Position numbers and translations under genes: made by a program. Positions 50,382 to 58,132 of a stretch of 64,000 nucleotides of DNA are shown one piece after another. The stretch is from Taibaiella chishuiensis (lineage in GTDB: Bacteria > Bacteroidota > Bacteroidia > Chitinophagales > Chitinophagaceae): NCBI RefSeq assembly GCF_003014535.1, contig NZ_PYGD01000003.1, positions 124,001 to 188,000 of the forward strand, read 5' to 3'. The notes beneath the pieces were generated by a model. That model made no database searches. It was not told where the DNA came from and saw only the letters and a program-made list of their open reading frames with translations. Numbering within the stretch: the stretch's first letter is position 1; each line of letters opens with the position of its first letter.

Positions 50382-51050
50382 ATGCTGCATCCTTTTTTTA
50401 AAGTCTCTCCGCTTAAAAGAATCCTCAGTTATATCGTACCGGTAACTGTGGCGTATAGCCATGGCACCGAAAATACCTTCCTCGAGTTTATCCTCTACCG
50501 TAACCAGTGGCAGCTGGCCACCGAGGATGCGCTGTATTCCGACGGCAACCGGTATGAACCTTTCCGGCTGGCGTTTAAGCATATCGAAAAGCAGCACCTG
50601 GCAACACTTTCCAGCTGTCTTATACTCGGTACGGGCCTGGGCAGCATCGCCCAGATCCTCTGCAGCCGCTACGGCTACAAGGGGCATTTTTCGCTGGTGG
50701 AAATAGACCGTACCATATTGGATTGGGCCACCGACCAGTTAACCACACAGGGTATCGTTAACATTAGCGCCCATTGCTGCAATGCCGCGGGTTTTGTAAA
50801 AGAAGATGTAAAACAGTACGACCTGGTCTGTATCGATATCTTCCAGGGCCGCGAGGTGCCCGAGGTATTTACCGAGCTCGAGTTTTTGCGTAATGCCAGG
50901 CAAAGGCTTGCTGAGGGCGGCATCTGGATCATGAACTATATCATCAACGATGAAAAGGAACTGGCCGCCTATATGAGAAATATACGTTCGGTTTTTTCGG
51001 TGGTGGATGTGGTGGAAAAGGGCGAGAACCGCATTCTTATTTGCCGCTAA
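50382..51050 (+). CDS. Spermidine-synthase-like methyltransferase-fold protein
   Basis: A 222-residue Rossmann-fold protein. The nucleotide-site pattern SCLILGTGLGSIAQIL, followed by FSLVEIDRTILDWA and YDLVCIDIFQGREVPEVF, resembles spermidine synthases and related transferases. The gatekeeper sequence GGxDGG of true SpeE is not evident. There is no signal peptide. It lies 30 bp after the M48 gene. Substrate is unknown. Confidence 0.75.
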   Translation: MLHPFFKVSPLKRILSYIVPVTVAYSHGTENTFLEFILYRNQWQLATEDALYSDGNRYEPFRLAFKHIEKQHLATLSSCLILGTGLGSIAQILCSRYGYKGHFSLVEIDRTILDWATDQLTTQGIVNISAHCCNAAGFVKEDVKQYDLVCIDIFQGREVPEVFTELEFLRNARQRLAEGGIWIMNYIINDEKELAAYMRNIRSVFSVVDVVEKGENRILICR

Positions 51051-51151
51051 GGCTGGCTGTAAGTCCCCTGGGGACTAGTTTATAGCCGACTGGAAAATAT
51101 AAAGGCTTTGGTTATTGCGCAATAAAATTACCGTAACCACAAGCGTATACC

Positions 51152-51195
51152 ATACAAAAGCGCGGGTCTCCATAAGGGGACCCGCGCTTTTGTAT
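51152..51195. terminator. Bidirectional terminator between convergent genes
   Basis: The 17-nt arms 51152-51168 and 51179-51195 are fully complementary, with a GCGCGGGTC core and flanking A/T tracts (ACAAAAG / CTTTTGT). Confidence 0.8.
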
Positions 51196-51208
51196 ACAAC
51201 GGAAAAAA

Positions 51209-52075
51209 CTAGCCGAGGTAAGACTTCAGCAGCTTACAACGGTTGGTCGTTCTCAGTTTGGTAATGGCTTTATCCTTGATCTGGCGCACCCTTTCGCGGG
51301 TCAGGCCGAAGCGCTCGCCGATGTCTTCGAGCGATACGGGGTTTTCGGAACCGATACCGAAATACAGCATCAGCACATCGCGCTGGCGGTCGGTAAGCGT
51401 GCTTAAGGAGCGGGCTACTTCGAGGCGCAGCGAATCGCAATGTTCGATCTGGCGGTCGGCTTTAAGCGAGTTGCCGTTTTCCAGTACGTCGAGCAGGGTA
51501 TTGTCTTCGCCATCGATAAACGGCGCATCCATGCTTACATGGCGTGCGGCCACGCCCAGCGTGGTTTCTACTTCGTCGAGCTCGATGCCCAGCAGGCTGG
51601 CCAGCTCTTCGGAGGAGGGTTCGCGTTCGTATTCCTGCTCGAGCAGGGAGTAAGCTTTGCTGATCTTATTGGTCAGGCCCACTTTATTGAGCGGCAGGCG
51701 TACGATACGGCTTTGTTCGGCGAGTGCCTGGAGGATCGATTGGCGGATCCACCATACGGCATACGAAATGAATTTAAAACCCCTGGTTTCGTCAAAGCGT
51801 TGTGCTGCTTTGATAAGGCCCAGGTTACCTTCGTTGATCAGGTCGCTGAGGGATAAACCCTGGTTCTGATATTGTTTAGCCACTGAAACCACGAAACGTA
51901 AATTGGCATTGGTCAGTTTTTCCAGGGCGTGTTGATCGCCCTGTTTTATTCGGACCGCCAATTGCACTTCCTCTTCGGGGGTTATGAGGTCAACTTTACC
52001 AATTTCCTGGAGATACTTTTCTAAAGACTGGCTCTCTCTATTGGTAATAGATTTCGTGATTTTCAATTGACGCAT
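51209..52075 (-). CDS. rpoD: Primary RNA polymerase sigma factor RpoD/SigA
   Basis: A 288-residue sigma-70 of the short Bacteroidota type, without the long N-terminal 1.1 and spacer regions of E. coli RpoD. It starts [27 protein letters not shown], which is nearly invariant in this phylum; I use that Met rather than the one two codons upstream. Region 2 ([39 protein letters not shown]...[11 protein letters not shown]) and region 4 ([27 protein letters not shown]) are complete. It is the factor expected to recognise the TTTG/TAnnTTTG promoters listed here. Confidence 0.96.
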   Translation of the reverse strand: MRQLKITKSITNRESQSLEKYLQEIGKVDLITPEEEVQLAVRIKQGDQHALEKLTNANLRFVVSVAKQYQNQGLSLSDLINEGNLGLIKAAQRFDETRGFKFISYAVWWIRQSILQALAEQSRIVRLPLNKVGLTNKISKAYSLLEQEYEREPSSEELASLLGIELDEVETTLGVAARHVSMDAPFIDGEDNTLLDVLENGNSLKADRQIEHCDSLRLEVARSLSTLTDRQRDVLMLYFGIGSENPVSLEDIGERFGLTRERVRQIKDKAITKLRTTNRCKLLKSYLG

Positions 52076-52149
52076 GGACATGTGTGTGTAAAATTTTAAT
52101 TACAAATAGGATGATTTTTATTTCAATTAACAATTAGACAACAATATAG

Positions 52150-52181
52150 CAAAGCTAACGATTCAGAACGTTTAACCCAAA
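52150..52181 (-). promoter_or_regulatory. Promoter of rpoD
   Basis: On the minus strand, TTTG (52181-52178) and TAGCTTTG (52157-52150) with a 20-nt spacer, followed by C, form a good primary promoter. The start codon is about 75 bp downstream. Confidence 0.7.
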
Positions 52182-52343
52182 AAAAATTAAATAAATATTA
52201 ACATGCTTGGGGCAAGGGTTTGGCGCTACTTTGATAGAAATGAGAAATTAAACCGAAAAAAAACTTTGATAATTGGGTTCTTTTTATATTATTGCAACCG
52301 GTATCGGACGGCAATACCGAATTCACAATATTTAATACATTCT

Positions 52344-52727
52344 ATGAAGTCAAAAAAAGCAATGTTCACAGTAGAGTATCCGGTGAGATGTTCTCCAGCT
52401 ATCTTATATGAATTTTTATCGACGCCCAATGGTTTACAGGAATGGTTTGCAGATAAGGTCGACCAGAAAGAAGATACTTTCTATTTCAGCTGGAACAGTG
52501 CCACCGATGAAGCAGAGCGCGTAGGTTTTGAGGAAAACGAATTTGTACGCTACCGCTGGGAGTATTACGGCGATGAAGAGTTTTTTGAATTCAGGATTAT
52601 GCAAAGCCCTGTTACCAACGAAACGATTTTACAGATCACCGATTTTGCCGATAAAACAGATGTAAAAGACCAGCAGCAACTCTGGAATACACAGGTAAGC
52701 GACCTGAAACACCGCATCGGCAGCTAA
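52344..52727 (+). CDS. START-like (SRPBCC) domain protein
   Basis: A 127-residue protein with the AHSA1/START-like helix-grip pattern: FTVEYPVRCSPAILYEFLSTPNGLQEWFADKV, then alternating strands with FYFSWNS and VRYRWEYYGDEEFFEFRI, and a C-terminal helix QQQLWNTQVSDLKHRIG. The frame extends upstream to 52203, but that part is AT-rich and not protein-like, so I start at 52344. Ligand is unknown. The gene is divergent from rpoD, as in related genomes. Confidence 0.8.
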   Translation: MKSKKAMFTVEYPVRCSPAILYEFLSTPNGLQEWFADKVDQKEDTFYFSWNSATDEAERVGFEENEFVRYRWEYYGDEEFFEFRIMQSPVTNETILQITDFADKTDVKDQQQLWNTQVSDLKHRIGS

Positions 52728-52788
52728 TCTTAACGATATTTATACCGGCGCCGGGCAATAAGCTGCAGCGCTGCACGTTAAAAAAAAC

Positions 52789-52818
52789 AAGCGTATCTGA
52801 ACGATACGCTTTATTTTT
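52789..52818 (+). terminator. Intrinsic terminator after the START-like gene
   Basis: AAGCGTATC (52789-52797) pairs with GATACGCTT (52803-52811), followed by TATTTTTG. The same TATTTTTG (52812-52819) also fits a promoter -7 element for the next gene. Confidence 0.75.
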
Positions 52819-52862
52819 GCAGCCGGCGCCAACCGCCTCTATTATAATATCGACCAGCCTTC

Positions 52863-54341
52863 ATGAATATCCGCATAAAAAAATTAGACCTGCTCATCCT
52901 GCGCAGTTTTATGGGGCCCTTCGTGGTTACGTTCTTCGTGGTGCTCTTCGCGTTTACCATGCAGTTCTACTGGCTGTATATGGACGAGCTGATCGGCAAG
53001 GGCCTGGGCGTATGGCTTATGGTGCAGCTCATGGCCCTCATGTCGGCTACCCTGTTTCCCTTTGCCCTGCCGCTGGGTATCCTCCTGGCTTCCATTATGA
53101 CCTTTGGCAGCCTGGGCGAGAACTACGAACTCGTCGCCATCAAATCGTCGGGCATTTCCCTGTTCCGCTTTATGCGCCCGCTTATCGTCTTTATCGCTTT
53201 TATCGCGGTATTCGCTTTCTTTTTTAACAACTACGTCATCCCGGTCACCAATCTTAAATCCTATTCGCTGCTGTACGATATGCGTAACCAGAAGCCGACC
53301 ATGGACATTAAGGAGGGTATCTTTAACCGCGATATCGATGGGTTTGCCATCAGGGTAGGGAAGAAAGGCAAGGACGGGCAGACCATCAAGGACGTGATCA
53401 TTTACGACCACACTACGGGCCAGGGTAATAACAACGCGGTATACGCCACCAGTGGCCGTATGTATCCCTCGCCGGATAACCGCTACCTTATTTTTGAACT
53501 GCACAATGGCTGCCGTTACGAAGAGGATAACAGCAGGGGCATGAATTACCAGACCCGCATGAATTTCGGGAAATGGTATAAGGTGTTCGACCTTTCCAAA
53601 TTTGCCTTTACCCGTACCAAAGAAGAACTCTTTAAGGGTAACGAAGAGATGATGAATGTGGGACAGTTGCGCTACAATATCGACAGCTTCTACAAAAAAC
53701 GCGAGTTCACTACCCGCGATATCGACCGCTACCTGGACCCTTATTTTTCCATTTACCAGAAGCGGCATAAAGACAGCGTGCTGTACCAGCAACTGGAGCA
53801 GTACAAGGGCAGGACCGTTGCTTATAAACAATCGTTCTTCGATATCGTGCCTGATAGCCTGCACCAGCGCACGGTACAGACCACCGAGTCCAACCTGCGC
53901 AACCTGCAGCGCCTGGTGGGTATCGTATCGGCCGATACCAAGGTGCAAAGCGAAAAGATCAACAGTTTCGAGATTGCCTGGCATAAAAAATATACCCTTT
54001 CCTTTGCCTGTATGCTCCTGTTCCTGATCGGGGCGCCGCTTGGCGCTATTATCCGTAAAGGTGGCCTGGGCATGCCGGTGGTTATTGCCATCGTGTTTTT
54101 TATTATCTACTTTATTATATCGAGTACCGGTGAAAAGCTGGCACAGCAAGGGGCGGTAACGCCCTGGTACGGTATGTGGCTGGCCACAGCCGTGTTATTG
54201 CCCATCGCTTTTGTGATCATGGTTACGGCGCGCAACGATTCGCCGGTATTTAATAAAGAGTGGTATGTAAGAATGTGGTCGAAGATCAAAGGGCGATTCG
54301 TAAAAGAAAAGAAAGAGCAAACGCCTGCTGCCAAGCGTTGA
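52863..54341 (+). CDS. LptF/LptG-family LPS export permease (YjgP/YjgQ)
   Basis: A 492-residue inner-membrane protein of the LPS-extracting ABC transporter LptB2FG. Helices lie at about 18-40, 55-85, 105-125 and three near the C-terminus (380-460), with a large periplasmic jellyroll domain of about 250 residues between. LDLLILRSFMGPFVVTFFVVLFAF at the start and PFALPLGILLASIMTFGSLGENYELVAIKSSGISLFRFMRPLI are family signatures. Bacteroidota often use one or two such permeases; which one this is cannot be told. Confidence 0.92.
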   Translation: MNIRIKKLDLLILRSFMGPFVVTFFVVLFAFTMQFYWLYMDELIGKGLGVWLMVQLMALMSATLFPFALPLGILLASIMTFGSLGENYELVAIKSSGISLFRFMRPLIVFIAFIAVFAFFFNNYVIPVTNLKSYSLLYDMRNQKPTMDIKEGIFNRDIDGFAIRVGKKGKDGQTIKDVIIYDHTTGQGNNNAVYATSGRMYPSPDNRYLIFELHNGCRYEEDNSRGMNYQTRMNFGKWYKVFDLSKFAFTRTKEELFKGNEEMMNVGQLRYNIDSFYKKREFTTRDIDRYLDPYFSIYQKRHKDSVLYQQLEQYKGRTVAYKQSFFDIVPDSLHQRTVQTTESNLRNLQRLVGIVSADTKVQSEKINSFEIAWHKKYTLSFACMLLFLIGAPLGAIIRKGGLGMPVVIAIVFFIIYFIISSTGEKLAQQGAVTPWYGMWLATAVLLPIAFVIMVTARNDSPVFNKEWYVRMWSKIKGRFVKEKKEQTPAAKR

Positions 54342-54376
54342 TAGCGCAGCAAGCGGCGTTGCCGTATGTATCTCTC

Positions 54377-55054
54377 ATGGAAAACAGCATGGCTTCTTCA
54401 GGTTCCCTAAGCCGCCGGGGGCGGTTGCAGGGCGGTATCTATTTTATCGGGTTTGCCGTAGTATGGTTGCTGGCCGGCGGTGTATTGCTGGCGCTCGAGC
54501 AGGAGCGCAGTATCTACCGCGCCATCAACGGGCAGCATACCCCGCTGCTCGATACGGTGCTGCCATATGTTACCCATATGGGCGAGGCCACCTTTATCAT
54601 CCCGGTATTGTTCCTGCTGTTCCTCTTCAAACGCTTCCGCAACGGGCGTTTTGCGCTGGCTATGCTGCTGTGTAATATTACGCCTTTCCTGGTGGTGCAG
54701 GCTATTAAAGGCCTGGTCAATGCCCCCCGTCCTTTATTGTATTTCGACAATGCCAGCTGGATCAACCGGGTGGCCGGCCAGCCCGAAAACTATAATTACA
54801 GTTTTCCCTCGGGACATAGCGAAGGCGCATTCGGCCTGTTCTGTTTCCTGTCGCTGATCCTGCCACGCCGTTATGCGCCCTGGGGTATCGTGTTCTTTGG
54901 TATTGCCCTGTCTATCGGTTATTCCCGCATTTATCTCTCCCAGCATTTCTATGCCGATGTATATGCAGGCAGCCTGTTGGGTACCTTTTGCTGTGCCTTG
55001 TCGTTCTGGCTGGTCGATCCCTTCCGTATGCGCAGGCAGCAGGGGGTGCTTTAA
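54377..55054 (+). CDS. PAP2-superfamily membrane phosphatase
   Basis: A 225-residue membrane phosphatase with the full three-part active site: KGLVNAPRP, FPSGHSEGAFG and YSRIYLSQHFYADVYAG. Five to six membrane helices are visible. Substrates in the family include undecaprenyl-pyrophosphate and phosphatidate; undecaprenyl recycling fits the adjacent envelope genes, but that is inference. The start at 54377 was chosen because the extension to 54260 runs back into the LptF/G gene. Confidence 0.9.
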   Translation: MENSMASSGSLSRRGRLQGGIYFIGFAVVWLLAGGVLLALEQERSIYRAINGQHTPLLDTVLPYVTHMGEATFIIPVLFLLFLFKRFRNGRFALAMLLCNITPFLVVQAIKGLVNAPRPLLYFDNASWINRVAGQPENYNYSFPSGHSEGAFGLFCFLSLILPRRYAPWGIVFFGIALSIGYSRIYLSQHFYADVYAGSLLGTFCCALSFWLVDPFRMRRQQGVL

Positions 55055-55407
55055 TAAAAGGCATCTTCGAAATGAACGATCTCTGCGGCTTTGCCGGCTT
55101 TTATTAAAATCGCGATCACATCGAAGCGGATGGGCTGTTCGCTGTCGTTAGCTTCGAGGTAAGCCATGGCGGCCTCTTTCAGGTGTTGCTGCTTGCGGTA
55201 ATGTACCGCTTCTTCGGGAAAGCCGAATTGGTAACCGCTGCGGGCTTTTATTTCCGAAAACACCAGTATGGCGCCGTCCAGCGAAATAATGTCGATTTCC
55301 CTATGGCCCGAACGGTAGTTTGTAGCGATTATGGTATGGCCCTTATTAATTAAAAATTGACAGGCCAATATTTCACCGTTCTTCCCTAATTCATTATGTT
55401 TGCTCAA
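55051..55407 (-). CDS. YraN/UPF0102 family endonuclease-like protein
   Basis: A 118-residue PD-(D/E)xK-type protein: GKNGEILACQFLINKGHTIIATNYRSGHREIDIISLDGAILVFSEIKAR over residues 8-56, containing the Glu-Asp-Glu-x-Lys set of the fold. Typical UPF0102 length. Its last 4 bp overlap the end of the convergent PAP2 gene. Function in vivo is not established. Confidence 0.92.
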   Translation of the reverse strand: MSKHNELGKNGEILACQFLINKGHTIIATNYRSGHREIDIISLDGAILVFSEIKARSGYQFGFPEEAVHYRKQQHLKEAAMAYLEANDSEQPIRFDVIAILIKAGKAAEIVHFEDAFY

Positions 55408-55429
55408 TTTTTAACTTTAATTTAGACCG

Positions 55430-56410
55430 ATGGACAAATTAATTGCTTCATTTACCGCACAGTTGAGGGAAGCGTTACAGATAGGGGCTTCCTTTAATTT
55501 TCAACATGAAGCGAAACCTGTTCAGCATGTGGTAATCTCCGGCCTGGGCGGTAGTGGTATAGGCGCAAGCATTGTCCAAAATTATACATCCGGTAATATA
55601 AAAGTACCGGTAATTGTCAATAAAAATTATTTCCTGCCGGCCTTTGTCAACGAACACTCGCTGGTGATCATATCTTCCTATTCGGGTAATACCGAAGAGA
55701 CCATACAGGCCTTTAAAGAAGCGGTACGCAAAAAAGCAACGGTGGTATGTATTACCTCCGGTGGCACCATTGCCCGCGAGGCCGGCCGTAAAAAGCTGGA
55801 CTGCATTATTATCCCGCCGGGTATGCCGCCACGGGCCTGTCTTTGCTACTCTTTTGTACAGGCCTTATACATCCTGAACCGTTATGGCCTGATCAACAAG
55901 AGCTTTGAAAAAGACCTGAAGAAAACCATAGGCCTGCTGGACGACAACGAAAAAGCCATTAAGGACCAGGCCAAAAAAATGGCCCGCAAAATGAATGGCA
56001 AATTGCCCATCCTGTATGTCGACGCGCATATGGAAGGCGTGGCCGTGCGCTGGCGCCAGCAGATCAACGAAAATGCCAAGATGCTGTGCTGGCACAATAT
56101 CGTTCCGGAAATGAACCACAACGAAATTGTAGGCTGGAAAGACAAACGGGACGATTGCGTAGTGGTATTCCTGCGTAATGAGAATGATTACGAAAGGGTG
56201 CAGATGCGCATGGAGATCAATAAAAAAATGATCCGCAAGTGTACCAGCCAGGTTTACGAGATCTGGTCGAAAGGCAGCAGCTACCTGGAGCAGGCGCTGT
56301 ACCTGGTGTACATCGGCGATTGGTTGTCCTGGTACCTCGCGGTAGACCATCATGTAGATGCCAACGAGGTAGCCGCGATCGACTTTTTAAAGGGGGAACT
56401 GCTCCGGTAG
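55430..56410 (+). CDS. Bifunctional phosphoglucose/phosphomannose isomerase
   Basis: A 326-residue SIS-fold isomerase interconverting fructose-6-phosphate with glucose- and mannose-6-phosphate. SIS motifs: ISGLGGSGIGASIVQNY near 36-52 and VIISSYSGNTEETIQAFKEA near 78-97. VPEMNHNEIVGW holds the catalytic Glu and His, and the C-terminal LVYIGDWLSWYLA is standard. Length fits the archaeal/Bacteroidota bifunctional class. Confidence 0.9.
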   Translation: MDKLIASFTAQLREALQIGASFNFQHEAKPVQHVVISGLGGSGIGASIVQNYTSGNIKVPVIVNKNYFLPAFVNEHSLVIISSYSGNTEETIQAFKEAVRKKATVVCITSGGTIAREAGRKKLDCIIIPPGMPPRACLCYSFVQALYILNRYGLINKSFEKDLKKTIGLLDDNEKAIKDQAKKMARKMNGKLPILYVDAHMEGVAVRWRQQINENAKMLCWHNIVPEMNHNEIVGWKDKRDDCVVVFLRNENDYERVQMRMEINKKMIRKCTSQVYEIWSKGSSYLEQALYLVYIGDWLSWYLAVDHHVDANEVAAIDFLKGELLR

Positions 56411-56439
56411 GACAGGGTTACCCGGTAACAGATTTTTAA

Positions 56440-56469
56440 ATCCCGGTTGCTTCAGGTACCGGGATTTTT
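56440..56469 (+). terminator. Intrinsic terminator after PGI/PMI
   Basis: ATCCCGGT (56440-56447) pairs with ACCGGGAT (56458-56465) and is followed by TTTTC. Confidence 0.75.
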
Positions 56470-56542
56470 CTTGTCCATTTTTTACATCGTTATTAGCACC
56501 GAAAGCCGGAAATTTGTGCTGGTATCTATAAAATAAGTTCCC

Positions 56543-57985
56543 TTGCGCCGTTTTTTTGTACAGAATGTTTTCTTTCTTATTCTCATCAACCTTATCGTAA
56601 AGCCGCTGTGGATCTTTGCGATCGACCGTAATGTGCAGAATGCGGTAGGGCATGAGATCTATGGGCAATACGGCGCCCTGTTTAACTTTACCGTTATTTT
56701 TCAGGTATTGCTCGACTTCGGCTTGCAGAGTTACAACAGCCGTACGGTAGCGCAGTCGCCCCGCACGCTGCAAAGCATGTTGCCCAATATTATGGTGGCC
56801 AAGCTCATGCTTTCGGTAGCGTACCTGCTGCTGGTTATGGGGCTGGGCCTGGTTATGGGTTATCGCGGGCAGGTGCTCCTGCTGTTGTTCCTGCTGGGTA
56901 TCGTACAGGTGCTTACCTCCTTCCTGTTGTACCTGCGCAGTAATGTGTCGGCCCTGCATAAGTTCAAGACGGATAGCCTGCTCTCGGTCGCCGACCGTTT
57001 TTTTATGATCGGTATTTGTTCCCTGCTGTTGTTCCATCCGTATTTTTCGGGCCGGTTCCGGATCGAATGGTTCGTGTATGCGCAGATCGCGGCCTATCTC
57101 ACCACATCGGTAATCGCGCTGGTTATCTGTACCCGCCTCAGTCCCATCAGCTGGCGGCATTACGACCTGCGCAAGGTCTGGGCCATTTGTAAAAAGAGCG
57201 GTCCTTACGCCTTGCTCATTTTCCTGATGGCCATTTACCTGCGGGCCGATATGGCTATTATCGAGCGGCTGCTGCCTGATGGGAAATACCAGGCCGGTGT
57301 ATATGCGGCAGCCTACCGCTTCCTGGATGTGGCCAATAATATAACCGGAGTGCTGTTTGCCGGTATGCTGCTGCCTATATTTGGCCGTATGCTGGCCCAG
57401 CAGGAGCCCGTACAGCCCCTGCTGCGGCTTACGGTAAACCTGCTGTTGCCTGTGGCAATAACTGCCGTAGTTGCTGCGTTCCTGTTAGGACCGGCCATTA
57501 TGAAGGCGAATTACCATGAGGCCACGGATTACGACGGGCAGGTATTCGCGTTGCTGATGCTGGCCTATCCCGGTTTTTGTATCGGGTATATTTATTCTAC
57601 CTTACTGGTGGCTAACGGCAATATACGCTTGCTCACCATCAATTCGGTAATAGCGGTAGTGATCAACCTCGGCATGAATTTTGCATTGATACCCCGGTAC
57701 GGTGCCTGGGCTGCAGCCCTGAGCTGTTGCGTTACGCAATTGTTCCTGTCGTTGATCAATATCGGCTGCGCCCGCAGGTTAATGCAATTACCGCGCAACT
57801 ATAAATGGCTGGGGCAGTACCTGTTATTTACCGTGCTGGTCGTGGCTGCGGGTATGGGGGTCATGCGGTTGCAGGCGCACCTGCTCTTGCAGCTGCTGCT
57901 GATCGCTGCGGGCGGCGGACTGGCTATGCTGTTGTGCGGTTTTGTGCCGTTTAAGAAGATTGCGGAAATGCTGGTCAAGAGATGA
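56543..57985 (+). CDS. Polysaccharide flippase (Wzx/MATE-like)
   Basis: A 480-residue membrane protein with about 12-14 helices of the MOP flippase superfamily. The N-terminal VQNVFFLILINLIVKPLWIFAIDRNVQNAVG and DFGLQSYNSRTVAQSP segments are typical of polysaccharide-biosynthesis flippases, which move lipid-linked sugar units to the periplasmic face. The start is a TTG at 56543, since no ATG is close. No glycosyltransferase genes are adjacent, so the glycan is unknown. Confidence 0.85.
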   Translation: MRRFFVQNVFFLILINLIVKPLWIFAIDRNVQNAVGHEIYGQYGALFNFTVIFQVLLDFGLQSYNSRTVAQSPRTLQSMLPNIMVAKLMLSVAYLLLVMGLGLVMGYRGQVLLLLFLLGIVQVLTSFLLYLRSNVSALHKFKTDSLLSVADRFFMIGICSLLLFHPYFSGRFRIEWFVYAQIAAYLTTSVIALVICTRLSPISWRHYDLRKVWAICKKSGPYALLIFLMAIYLRADMAIIERLLPDGKYQAGVYAAAYRFLDVANNITGVLFAGMLLPIFGRMLAQQEPVQPLLRLTVNLLLPVAITAVVAAFLLGPAIMKANYHEATDYDGQVFALLMLAYPGFCIGYIYSTLLVANGNIRLLTINSVIAVVINLGMNFALIPRYGAWAAALSCCVTQLFLSLINIGCARRLMQLPRNYKWLGQYLLFTVLVVAAGMGVMRLQAHLLLQLLLIAAGGGLAMLLCGFVPFKKIAEMLVKR

Positions 57986-58132
57986 TATTTTATTGCAATA
58001 AGACATTTTTCCAAATAATACCGTAATCTTGCATCGTCTGGAAAAAAAACGGGAATTTTGATTTTCCCGGATTTTTATATTTTTTAAATACAAATTACTG
58101 CGGCGCCGGGTGCCGGTCTGCAGGAGCATAAC

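Noticed and set aside
52884-54149. Minus-strand open frame of 421 codons opposite the LptF/G permease
   Set aside because: Low-complexity His/Gln-rich product with no protein features; it is antisense to a clear membrane-protein gene.
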